Assembly: GCA_027858795.1 (NCBI GenBank)
Contig: JAQICF010000050.1
Location: 1-16,011 of the forward strand
From: Candidatus Delongbacteria bacterium
GTDB taxonomy: Bacteria > Delongbacteria > UBA4055
Length of the DNA: 16,011 nt
Reading direction: 5' to 3'
The notes under the pieces were generated by a model. It was not told the origin of the DNA. It ran no database searches and saw only the letters and a program-made list of their open reading frames with translations. Position 1 is the first letter of the stretch. Each line of letters begins with the position of its first letter. A program made the position numbers and the translations under genes. Below, in pieces: positions 6,707 to 14,359 of the stretch.

Positions 6707-7813
6707 ATGAAATACGTTAAGCTTTTAGCTATAGTTTTTTCTATAGCATTGATCGTTAATTGTACCAAGAAAGAAGATGTGAAGACTTACGAACAATACG
6801 AAGAGAACGGGATCAGGATCACGAGTAACAATGGAACACCTGCAGATACTTCATTTAGTATTGAGTTAAAGGAAGTTGGATTTATTGATATTTCTGGTGA
6901 GGAAGATCTTGAAAATCTTATCAGTTATCCAAAGTCTTTTGATTTTGATGAAGCAGGGAATTTGTATATTCTTGATGGTGAGAAAGCCAAGATTCATAAG
7001 TTCAACAACAAATTTGAAAGAGTAAGCATTTTTGGTGGGAAAGGACAGGGTCCAGGTGAATTTGTTCAACCTTCATGCGTAATAGTGAAAAATGATACTT
7101 TGATAGTACCTGATTCAAGAGCATGGAAAATTAATAAGCTTGATCTTGACGGGAAGTTTATTACGGATAAGAAATATCTAGATTACCAGAAAACACCTTT
7201 TGATATAATAAAATTTGGTACAGGATTTGCTAGCGATTTTAATGGTATGTCTGCGGATGATACTGGTCAAAGGTTTTCAATTAAATTTATCTCCCTTTTT
7301 GATTCGAATCTTAATTACTTAAAAGATGTATATAAATTTAAAAAGCTATATGAACCCGATAAAGAGATAGATCCTGGTGGTGATGGTTCAGCTTATACAG
7401 CAAACAAACAGAATTTGTTTTTATCAGTTAATTCAAAAACTGAATATAAGATAGATGTCTTTGATCAGTCAGGTGATAAAACAAGAATTATAAGGAAGAA
7501 TTATGCAAGGATAAGGAATTCTGAGGAATCAATAAAATGGATTGAAGAATTTAATAAAAAACACGGGACTAAACATAAAACAGAATTTCGCAACTCAATT
7601 TTTATGATGTACACTGATAAGTATGGTAGATTGTGGGTTAGCTCTACAGTAAAAAAGAAAGAAGAAGGTGCTCATTACGATATTTTTAAAGATGATGTTT
7701 TTCTAAAGAGAGTTAATATTGAAATGGAAGAGGGATATTTGCCAATATACATCGGAGAAAAAATTATCTGTCAGAACTGGAAAGATAATAGTTTAAAAAT
7801 ATACGATTATTAA
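6707..7813 (+). CDS. Six-bladed beta-propeller lipoprotein (array member 1)
   Basis: A 368-residue protein with a leader M-K-Y-V-K-L-L-A-I...I-A-L-I-V-N-C and proposed lipidated Cys19. Asn at -1 is outside the strict lipobox but is accepted in some phyla. A charged linker follows (K-T-Y-E-Q-Y-E-E-N-G, 26-35) that is nearly copied in the gene at 9042. Propeller landmarks: N-L-Y-I-L-D (85-90), G-Q-G-P-G-E-F (113-119), K-L-D-L-D-G-K, T-D-K-Y-G-R-L-W-V about 65 residues from the end, Y-D-I-F-K-D-D, and terminal L-K-I-Y-D-Y. GGAG at 6697-6700 precedes the ATG by six bases. First gene of the array; the next start is 11 bases past its stop. Probably surface or periplasmic; ligand unknown. Confidence 0.85.
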   Translation: MKYVKLLAIVFSIALIVNCTKKEDVKTYEQYEENGIRITSNNGTPADTSFSIELKEVGFIDISGEEDLENLISYPKSFDFDEAGNLYILDGEKAKIHKFNNKFERVSIFGGKGQGPGEFVQPSCVIVKNDTLIVPDSRAWKINKLDLDGKFITDKKYLDYQKTPFDIIKFGTGFASDFNGMSADDTGQRFSIKFISLFDSNLNYLKDVYKFKKLYEPDKEIDPGGDGSAYTANKQNLFLSVNSKTEYKIDVFDQSGDKTRIIRKNYARIRNSEESIKWIEEFNKKHGTKHKTEFRNSIFMMYTDKYGRLWVSSTVKKKEEGAHYDIFKDDVFLKRVNIEMEEGYLPIYIGEKIICQNWKDNSLKIYDY

Positions 7814-7824
7814 GGAGAAATAGA

Positions 7825-8988
7825 ATGAAATATGCTAAGCTGTTAGCTATAACTTTCTTTATAGCATTAATCGTTAATTGTGCAAAGAATGATTCTTTTA
7901 GGAGTGATAACCATGTGGTAAAGGTGATTAATGGTAAAAAAATGATAATTAATCAGAGTGTGCCTTCAATTCCAAATGATTCATTGGCTGTTAATTTAAA
8001 ACTTAAGCATAAGATTATTCTAGCTGATCATAATTTAAAATGGAGTTTTATCACAAGAGATGATGAAGGTAATATTTATTTGACAAATCGAGATAATCCT
8101 GCACAAGTATTTACATGTAAATTTGATAGTACTGGTAAATTTATTACGAGGTTTGGTATGAAAGGATCTGGTCCTGGAGAAATATCTCAATTTGTAATCA
8201 ATAGCCTTTGTTTTAACGAGAATTTGTATTTGTCAGATATGTGGACAAGTGTGAATATATACAATTTAGAGGGTGATTATTTACGAGAGATAAGATATTG
8301 TGATTTAGGTTTTGATATTAAAAGTGCAAATGAGCTTGATAGTACAAGAATAATTGCAGAAATATTTTACAGAGAGAAATCAGAAAGTGAAGTGTATGAA
8401 GTTAGAAGTGTGTGTATCCTCGATAAAGATTTATCAATAAAAAAAGTTTTGAAAAAGGTAAGTTTCCCGAATGGTTACGAAAAGGGTACAATGAATTGTG
8501 ATGAACTTAATTTCAAATACTCATATTTTACATATACGAATAATACTAAAAATATATTTATAGCAACAAAGAATAACAATAGTTATTACGTAGAAGTTTT
8601 TGATAACTCGGGTAATTTAGAATATACTTTTAGTAAGAAATTTAGAAAACTGAAGTATGGTATTTTTGAAAAAATGCTTGTAAAGAAAATTTTAAAAAAG
8701 AGGGATGAGTATTCCTCAAATTTAGTTAAATATAAAAATATTATTAAATCAATGGATTTTGATAAAAAAGGTCGTTTGTGGATACATGTTAATGACGAAA
8801 ATGGATCAGATATGAAATTCGACGTGTTTGATAAGGGTGTTTATTTAAACTCTGTTGAATTGGATTTTAAGTTTGAAGGAGATTATGTTAAATATTATAA
8901 TCTGTTAGGTTTTTCTGAAAAATATCTTTTTGGGAATCAAGAATTTCTTTTCTATAATGATGGAGAAATCAAAGTATTTTGTTATTAG
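7825..8988 (+). CDS. Six-bladed beta-propeller lipoprotein (array member 2)
   Basis: A 387-residue paralogue. The leader is almost the same as that of member 1, with I-A-L-I-V-N-C (Cys19), but the linker after it differs completely (K-N-D-S-F-R-S-D-N-H). Landmarks: N-I-Y-L-T-N (83-88), G-S-G-P-G-E-I (114-120), Y-N-L-E-G-D-Y, D-K-K-G-R-L-W-I about 60 residues from the end, F-D-V-F-D-K-G and final I-K-V-F-C-Y. A lysine-rich stretch (about 283-310) precedes the D-K-K-G-R strand. The stop codon of member 1 runs straight into its GGAG ribosome binding site. Expected location is the cell envelope. Function unknown beyond the fold. Confidence 0.82.
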   Translation: MKYAKLLAITFFIALIVNCAKNDSFRSDNHVVKVINGKKMIINQSVPSIPNDSLAVNLKLKHKIILADHNLKWSFITRDDEGNIYLTNRDNPAQVFTCKFDSTGKFITRFGMKGSGPGEISQFVINSLCFNENLYLSDMWTSVNIYNLEGDYLREIRYCDLGFDIKSANELDSTRIIAEIFYREKSESEVYEVRSVCILDKDLSIKKVLKKVSFPNGYEKGTMNCDELNFKYSYFTYTNNTKNIFIATKNNNSYYVEVFDNSGNLEYTFSKKFRKLKYGIFEKMLVKKILKKRDEYSSNLVKYKNIIKSMDFDKKGRLWIHVNDENGSDMKFDVFDKGVYLNSVELDFKFEGDYVKYYNLLGFSEKYLFGNQEFLFYNDGEIKVFCY

Positions 8989-9041
8989 TATGAATAAAAT
9001 ATAAAAAGTGAGTTGTAAAATATTTAAAATGGAGAAATAGA

Positions 9042-10160
9042 ATGAAATTATTTAAGCTGTTGGCTATAACTTTGTTTATAGCATTGATCGTTAATTGTGC
9101 AAAAAAAGAAGAAGTGAAAACTTTCGAGCAGTATGAAGAGAATGGTGTTAAGATTACAAAGAATAATGGTATCCCTGCAGATTCAACTTTAGAATTGAAT
9201 TTTAATAAAGTATTTACTATAAGTACTCAAGAAGATTCTTCTTTAATTATGAAAAATCCAGGTTCAATAAATGAGGATAAAGATCAAAATTTCTATGTAT
9301 TAGATTCTAGAACGCATGATGTTAAAAAGTTTAATAAGTTAGGTCAGTATCAAAAAACTATTAGTAGAGAAGGTGAAGGACCCGGAGAATTAAAATCTCC
9401 TGTTGTAATGTTCATTGATAATGATACACTTACAGTATTTAGCATCTCATCAAGTAAAATCAGTAAATTTAGTCTGGATGGTGAATTATACTATGATAAA
9501 GCAGTTGATAGAATATCATTCAATGGTTCTAGAATGTCACCGAATGGTAAAAATTTAGTATGTTATACTCTGGGAATGCTTCCAGATGAATTAGTAGAAT
9601 TTAATATGTCGTTAGTGGATCTATTACAATTTAAAGTAAAAAGTAATATTAGTAGTATCCAATTCACAATGGCTGATGCTATGTCAGGTAAATTTAGTCC
9701 ATTTGATACTGTTGTACCATATTGCATTGGAAATGAGAATGTTTATTTGTCAGATGGTTCAGATCATCAGTATAAGTTTTTTTCGCATGATTTTGAAGGA
9801 AATAAGAATGGTGAGATTCGTAAGTCTTATAGGCAAATTAGATTTAGCGAAAGTGAACAAGCAGAGTTAAAGAAGAATACAAGAAAAAAAGATTTTGAAG
9901 CTCCGACTAATAAAGATGCAATTCAAGACATCTACACAGATAAATATGGAAGAGTTCTTGTTATACCGGGTATAGACAGAAATAAAGATACGGAAGGAAA
10001 GTATATTGATATTTTTAAAAATGGAATATTCCTGAATAGAGTTGATTATTCAAAGGATAGTGGAGTATTTTGGGAGAAAAGTGGAGAATTGTATTTCTCT
10101 GGCACAAGAATGTATTTTGTTAATAGTGAAGATTTGAGTATTGATATTTACGATTATTAA
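9042..10160 (+). CDS. Six-bladed beta-propeller lipoprotein (array member 3, mosaic)
   Basis: A 372-residue paralogue that looks assembled from two others. Its leader and linker (I-A-L-I-V-N-C, K-T-F-E-Q-Y-E-E-N-G, N-N-G-I-P-A-D-S, residues 13-48) match the gene at 6707. From about residue 80 on it matches the distant gene at 614: D-V-K-K-F, G-E-G-P-G-E-L (111-117), F-I-D-N-D-T-L, I-S-K-F-S-L-D-G-E-L-Y-Y-D-K, T-D-K-Y-G-R-V-L-V-I-P, I-D-I-F-K-N-G-I-F-L-N-R-V, and F-S-G-T-R-M-Y. TGGAGAAATAG precedes the ATG, as in its neighbours. A 53-base spacer with no visible site separates it from member 2. Envelope lipoprotein; ligand unknown. Confidence 0.85.
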   Translation: MKLFKLLAITLFIALIVNCAKKEEVKTFEQYEENGVKITKNNGIPADSTLELNFNKVFTISTQEDSSLIMKNPGSINEDKDQNFYVLDSRTHDVKKFNKLGQYQKTISREGEGPGELKSPVVMFIDNDTLTVFSISSSKISKFSLDGELYYDKAVDRISFNGSRMSPNGKNLVCYTLGMLPDELVEFNMSLVDLLQFKVKSNISSIQFTMADAMSGKFSPFDTVVPYCIGNENVYLSDGSDHQYKFFSHDFEGNKNGEIRKSYRQIRFSESEQAELKKNTRKKDFEAPTNKDAIQDIYTDKYGRVLVIPGIDRNKDTEGKYIDIFKNGIFLNRVDYSKDSGVFWEKSGELYFSGTRMYFVNSEDLSIDIYDY

Positions 10161-10161
10161 T

Positions 10162-10165
10162 GGAG
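10162..10165 (+). promoter_or_regulatory. Ribosome binding site that decides the start of array member 4
   Basis: GGAG here is eight bases before the ATG at 10174. An upstream TTG in frame at 10141 lies before this site and inside the previous gene, and would add eleven residues ahead of a normal signal peptide. Confidence 0.7.
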
Positions 10166-10173
10166 AACCGAGA

Positions 10174-11247
10174 ATGAACTATATCAAAATACTCATTTTT
10201 ATTTCTATTGTATTAAACCTAAATTGTTTTGCCCAAAAGGTTTACAAGAATTCCAATACACCCAAAGATGAAAATTTAAATTTTGTTTTGAAGGAAAAAA
10301 CTGTCTGCTATTTTAATAATTGTGAAGGTTCATTTATTTCAAATTCGATATATGTTCCAACTCAAATTGATAAAGATTCCTCTTACTTTTTTCTTGATTC
10401 TAAAAATTCTAAAATGATAAAGTTTGATAAAAATGGACAATTTATTACTTCATTTTCAAATCCTGGTAATGGTCCAGGTGAATTTCCAAACTTTTTTGTT
10501 TTGCGTTTTTACCTTACTAATGACAGCTTATATTTAGTAAATCATTGTGAAAATAAAATTATTATTTTTGACACTGACGGTAAATTTTCTTGTAGTCGTC
10601 AATTTTCAAGAGAATCATATCCAGAAGGAATAAATATGATCGTAAAAAACAACAAATTAATATATAGTACTTTTTGGGGGATGTATGGGGAAATAAATAG
10701 AAAATTGGTTTTGACTGATCTAAATATGAAAATATTTAAGGAAATATACAGTCAGGATACAGAAGAAACTCCCGCAATAATCTTATCAGGAAAAAATGAT
10801 TTCACAATAGCTTGTTCTAATGATGAAATTTATATGTCAGTTCCCGGAGATTTTGGACGCTATTTGATAAATGTTTATGATTTAAAGGGAAATTTAAAAC
10901 ATAAAATTAAGAAACATTACAGGAAAGTAAAAATTAATAATGACAAATTAAAGAATACCTTGAAAAATAATGGAATTAGTAAGAAGGGGATGTCAAATTA
11001 TAAAAATCCAATTCAATCGATGTTTTGTGACTTAAAAGGTAAGCTGTTTGTTCGTTCTCCAAAAGATGATGATAAAAAGAGATGTTATTACTTTGATATC
11101 TTCCAGAAGGGAGAATTTATCAATAGGATCGCATTTGAAATTCCTGATAATATTGATGGAATTGCTTTTAGAGATGATTTTGCATACGGATTCGATTGTG
11201 ACAATAATTCTATAACAGTTTATGAATATAATGAGGTTGAAAAATAA
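10174..11247 (+). CDS. Six-bladed beta-propeller exported protein (array member 4)
   Basis: A 357-residue protein from the ATG at 10174, the most diverged of the first block. Its leader M-N-Y-I-K-I-L-I-F-I-S-I-V-L-N-L-N-C-F-A has Asn at -3 and -1 of Cys18, a poor lipobox. C-F-A before Gln21 could instead be a signal peptidase I site, so it may be secreted rather than lipid-anchored. Landmarks: S-Y-F-F-L-D (70-75), G-N-G-P-G-E-F (98-104), F-D-T-D-G-K-F, D-L-K-G-K-L-F-V about 70 residues from the end, F-D-I-F-Q-K-G-E-F and T-V-Y-E-Y. Several extra Cys residues (45, 50 and others) could form disulphides. The stop shares one base with the methyltransferase start (TAATG). Confidence 0.8.
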   Translation: MNYIKILIFISIVLNLNCFAQKVYKNSNTPKDENLNFVLKEKTVCYFNNCEGSFISNSIYVPTQIDKDSSYFFLDSKNSKMIKFDKNGQFITSFSNPGNGPGEFPNFFVLRFYLTNDSLYLVNHCENKIIIFDTDGKFSCSRQFSRESYPEGINMIVKNNKLIYSTFWGMYGEINRKLVLTDLNMKIFKEIYSQDTEETPAIILSGKNDFTIACSNDEIYMSVPGDFGRYLINVYDLKGNLKHKIKKHYRKVKINNDKLKNTLKNNGISKKGMSNYKNPIQSMFCDLKGKLFVRSPKDDDKKRCYYFDIFQKGEFINRIAFEIPDNIDGIAFRDDFAYGFDCDNNSITVYEYNEVEK

Positions 11248-11924
11248 TGGCAAAGAAGATCAAAACACACTATATCGGACATGACGGCGCATACAGATAT
11301 AAGAAGTCTTATGGTGAAACAGGTTGGGGAGAAGGTGCTAAGGAATATGAAAATCTTCTTCAGGAAGCATTCACCAAAGAATATGTACCCAAAAACGGCA
11401 AATTCCTTGAACTGGGATGTGGAGCAGGAGAAACGACATTATGGTTCGCTGAAAAAGGTTATGAGAGCTTTGGTGTTGATATTTCGCCAATTGCGATAGA
11501 GTGGGCTAAGGAGAAAGCGACAGAGCAGAATTTAAAGGCTGATTTCAGGACAGGAAATGTTATTGATCTGAAAGATTACGAAGATAATTATTTCGATTTT
11601 ATTCTGGACGCACACTGTCTGCACTGCATAATCGGAGAAGACAGAGAGCAATTTTTGAAAAATGTATTCAGAGTTTTGAAAAAGGGAGGATTCTTCCTGT
11701 CGGACTCAATGTGCGGAGAGATCAGAGATGATGAGTGGAAAAAGATTTATGATCCCGAATCCCGTTGTTTATTTACAAAAGATGTTGCTCAGCGTTATAT
11801 AGGATTGCCTGATGATATTGTAGATGAAATAAGAAGCGCAGGTTTCACGATCCTGCATTCTTCTGTTACCATTGGTGAAGGGCTTGACAATGACATGCTT
11901 CTAGTACATGCAATAAAGAAGTAA
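11247..11924 (+). CDS. Class I SAM-dependent methyltransferase
   Basis: A 225-residue cytosolic enzyme expected to transfer a methyl group from S-adenosylmethionine. Motif I is F-L-E-L-G-C-G-A-G-E (53-62), the ribose-binding acidic residue is Asp78 in G-V-D-I-S, and motif IV/V is Y-F-D-F-I-L-D-A-H-C-L-H-C-I-I (115-129). The R-V-L-K-K-G-G-F-F (142-150) strand follows, as in Methyltransf_11/25-type proteins. The D-A-H-C-L-H-C motif might contribute to substrate choice, but the acceptor cannot be named. It has no signal peptide, unlike every neighbour. Its start overlaps the previous stop by one base, and GAGG lies at 11233-11236. It is less AT-biased than the propeller genes. The stop is followed at once by a 45-bp repeat found also at 13147. 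Confidence 0.88.
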   Translation: MAKKIKTHYIGHDGAYRYKKSYGETGWGEGAKEYENLLQEAFTKEYVPKNGKFLELGCGAGETTLWFAEKGYESFGVDISPIAIEWAKEKATEQNLKADFRTGNVIDLKDYEDNYFDFILDAHCLHCIIGEDREQFLKNVFRVLKKGGFFLSDSMCGEIRDDEWKKIYDPESRCLFTKDVAQRYIGLPDDIVDEIRSAGFTILHSSVTIGEGLDNDMLLVHAIKK

Positions 11925-11969
11925 CCGGCTTCTCGATACAAAAGCTTTGCTTTCACTCGAAGACCGGTA
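11925..11969. repeat. 45-bp interspersed repeat, copy 1
   Basis: Begins with CCGG directly after the methyltransferase TAA and ends in CCGGTA. The copy at 13147-13191 is identical in all 45 bases. Pairing: CCGG with CCGG (11925-11928, 11964-11967), CTTC with GAAG next to it, and an inner hairpin AAAGC-TTT-GCTTT (11941-11953). It has no T-tract. Confidence 0.9.
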
Positions 11970-11979
11970 ATCAAAGGTA

Positions 11980-12029
11980 AGTTGCAACAAGGGGATCAGA
12001 TCCCCTTGTCAGGCAAAGCCTGTGCAACT
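11980..12029. repeat. 50-nt three-way-junction palindrome
   Basis: An outer stem AGTTGCA (11980-11986) with TGCAACT (12023-12029) encloses two hairpins: CAAGGGG with CCCCTTG (11988-11994, 12002-12008; the palindrome extends through GATC) and CAGGC-AAA-GCCTG (12010-12022). The three stems leave only single unpaired bases between them. It could act as RNA or as extruded DNA; function unknown. Confidence 0.7.
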
Positions 12030-12078
12030 ACTGTGTTAGGGCAGAACATACCTCTGGTATTAAATTAAAGGAAAACTA

Positions 12079-13146
12079 ATGAAAAGAATTATATTATTAT
12101 TTATAGCCACAATAATGATCATCAGCTGCACAAAGAAAGACACAGGAATTAAAACATATTTTAATAATTCAACTCCAGCTAATCCTGATTTCAATATTGA
12201 GATAGTAGAACAAGACACTTTACAAAACGATTCAACAAGAATGTTCTTTGATATGCCATGGGATGCTGTGGAGGATACTGATGGAAATATTTTCATTCTT
12301 TCATTATTCAATGGTAAAATAGTTAAATATGACAATAGTTTTAATTATATTACTGATTTCGGAGGAAAAGGAAATGGACCTGGGGAATTATCTTCACCAC
12401 AATCTATGTTCGTTTATAAAGACACTTTATTTGTCACAGATTCAGGAACCAAAAAGATCAGTAAATATATCACGGATGGGCATTTTGTAAATTCTACTTT
12501 TGCACCAATACTGAGCAAATCACATACATTTACAAGGAAAAATAATTATTTTATCAGCCAGAGTATAGATTTTTACGAAAAAGAAAATGTTATGGTCGGC
12601 AGATCGAATCTTACTTTGATAGATAATCGTTTAAATTTAATTAAGAACATTGTTTATGGTGCTGAAACAGAAGATTTTATATTCTTCAAATCGAGAATAT
12701 CATACGCAATGACAGATAATAATATCTATGTTGCTGAGAATAGAACGGACAGATATAAGATTAATATATTTGATTATTCAGGTAAAAAGACTGGTATCAT
12801 CAATAAAGATTATGCAATGATTCCTTTCGAGTATAAAAAAGAAATATGGTCAAAATTCTTTGGATCAAAATATAAAAGAATTATCTCGAATTTATATACA
12901 GACTACAATGATAATATATGGGTGATGAAAGCTCAAAAAGATGCTCCTGATGCTGATGGTTACAGAGTCACTTTAAAGTTTGATGTTTTTAAAAACGGAG
13001 AATTTATAAATGAAGTAACACTTGATAGTTTGTATTACGAATCGTACAACTATGGTTTAAAAACAAAAGTTGTTAATAATAGGATATTTTCTTTTTACGG
13101 TGCTGAAGATAAAGTGATCGTTTCAAGATATATTATAAAGGACTAA
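12079..13146 (+). CDS. Six-bladed beta-propeller lipoprotein (array member 5)
   Basis: A 355-residue protein that opens the second block of the array. The leader M-K-R-I-I-L-L-F-I-A-T-I-M-I-I-S-C carries a good lipobox (I-I-S-C, Cys17) and resembles that of the gene at 14360, not those of the first block. Landmarks: D-G-N-I-F-I-L (68-74), G-N-G-P-G-E-L (98-104), I-S-K-Y, Y-T-D-Y-N-D-N-I-W-V replacing the usual D-K-Y-G-R strand about 80 residues from the end, F-D-V-F-K-N-G-E-F, and a basic end I-I-K-D. AAGGAA at 12068-12073 is the ribosome binding site. The 154-base spacer before it holds two structured repeats and no clear promoter. The stop is followed at once by the second copy of the 45-bp repeat. 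Confidence 0.83.
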   Translation: MKRIILLFIATIMIISCTKKDTGIKTYFNNSTPANPDFNIEIVEQDTLQNDSTRMFFDMPWDAVEDTDGNIFILSLFNGKIVKYDNSFNYITDFGGKGNGPGELSSPQSMFVYKDTLFVTDSGTKKISKYITDGHFVNSTFAPILSKSHTFTRKNNYFISQSIDFYEKENVMVGRSNLTLIDNRLNLIKNIVYGAETEDFIFFKSRISYAMTDNNIYVAENRTDRYKINIFDYSGKKTGIINKDYAMIPFEYKKEIWSKFFGSKYKRIISNLYTDYNDNIWVMKAQKDAPDADGYRVTLKFDVFKNGEFINEVTLDSLYYESYNYGLKTKVVNNRIFSFYGAEDKVIVSRYIIKD

Positions 13147-13191
13147 CCGGCTTCTCGATACAAAAGCTTTGCTTTCACTCGAAGACCGGTA
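13147..13191. repeat. 45-bp interspersed repeat, copy 2
   Basis: Identical to 11925-11969 and again directly after a TAA stop, here that of a propeller gene. Flanking sequences differ on both sides apart from the shared TAA, which rules out a simple duplication of the preceding gene. Confidence 0.9.
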
Positions 13192-13209
13192 TTTACAAAA
13201 AGGAAAACA

Positions 13210-14349
13210 ATGAAAAAAAAATACAAACATATTACAATAATAATTTTTATCATGGTTTTTATATCTATAATCAATTGTTCAAGAGATAATACGGAGAACT
13301 ATAAACAGGAAATAAAGAACGGAATTGTTTATCATTATAATTATGGAGAAAATGATACTACTTTTGCACTAGAATTTGATTCGTTATTAACGATAAACCT
13401 TGATCAGGATTCTCTTAATTTGAAGTTCCACGATTTTGTGATAGATAAAAATGAGAGTATTTATTTAACTGAATACAATTCGAGATCAATTTATAAATAT
13501 AACTCAGATGGACGGTTTGAAAGAAGCTTCGGATCAAAAGGAATGGGACCTGGAGAATTCAATGATATTATGTTTACTTATATTATAGATGATACTCTGT
13601 ATGCTGCTGAAAATACAAGAAGATTAATATCAAGATTTAATTTATCGGGCAAGTTTATTAACAGTTATTCAAGAAATGATGAATGGATTGGAAAAATAAA
13701 AATGTTAAATGATTCGATAATGATTTGTAGGTACACAAAATGGGACATAACCGATAGTAAAGCTAATCTGGTTACGAGTATATCTACTTTTAATAATAAA
13801 ATCCAAAAGCTGAATGATTGCTATGTAAATTTATTAGATTATAAAAAAGAGCCGCATAAAATACCATTGGTTAGGAATCATTTTTGTGGTATGAAAGATG
13901 AAGTTTATGAAGGAATTAAAAGTATTAATAAATATCAACTCAGAAAGTTCAATTTAAAAGGTGATCTTCAATCTGTAGTAAATTTAAGTTATCGTAGACA
14001 AAAATACTCTGAAGCCGATTATAAAGAGATCTATCCTGAAAGACCCAATGATATACATTTTAATAATTATCTGAAAGAAATCAATCAGTGTAAATTTGCT
14101 TTTAAAGAAATTTATTCTGTTTTAGATAAGTATATCTTTGCTCTCAGGTATGAAACGATTCATTGTGACTATGTCCTATTTGATGTATTTGAAGAAGGAA
14201 AATTTTTAAAGACTATTAAATTTTATCTTCCAAACATAAAAGAACAAGAGAAAATAAATTCTTATGAACTCAGTTTTAAATTTAATAATAATAAACTTTA
14301 TGTTATGGATCATGCGGCAGAAGTTTTAGTTGTTTATGGAATCAAATAA
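13210..14349 (+). CDS. Six-bladed beta-propeller lipoprotein (array member 6)
   Basis: A 379-residue protein with a longer basic leader (M-K-K-K-Y-K-H) and a lipobox-like S-I-I-N-C (Cys23), again with Asn at -1. Landmarks: S-I-Y-L-T-E (83-88), G-M-G-P-G-E-F (111-117), F-N-L-S-G-K-F, and F-D-V-F-E-E-G-K-F about 50 residues from the end. The D-K-Y-G-R-L strand has decayed to L-D-K-Y-I-F-A-L, so one blade differs from the other members. The G-I-V-Y-H-Y-N-Y stretch (38-45) matches the place of G-I-T-F-Y-N-N in the gene at 614. AAAAGGA lies just before the start. Ten bases separate its stop from the next gene. Confidence 0.82.
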   Translation: MKKKYKHITIIIFIMVFISIINCSRDNTENYKQEIKNGIVYHYNYGENDTTFALEFDSLLTINLDQDSLNLKFHDFVIDKNESIYLTEYNSRSIYKYNSDGRFERSFGSKGMGPGEFNDIMFTYIIDDTLYAAENTRRLISRFNLSGKFINSYSRNDEWIGKIKMLNDSIMICRYTKWDITDSKANLVTSISTFNNKIQKLNDCYVNLLDYKKEPHKIPLVRNHFCGMKDEVYEGIKSINKYQLRKFNLKGDLQSVVNLSYRRQKYSEADYKEIYPERPNDIHFNNYLKEINQCKFAFKEIYSVLDKYIFALRYETIHCDYVLFDVFEEGKFLKTIKFYLPNIKEQEKINSYELSFKFNNNKLYVMDHAAEVLVVYGIK

Positions 14350-14359
14350 TGGAAAATAA

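Noticed and set aside
9676..9870. Second-frame open reading within array member 3
   Set aside because: It lies wholly inside a well-supported propeller gene and has no motif of its own.
10141..10173. TTG at 10141 as the start of array member 4
   Set aside because: It lies inside the previous gene, upstream of the GGAG site, and would place eleven extra residues before the signal peptide.
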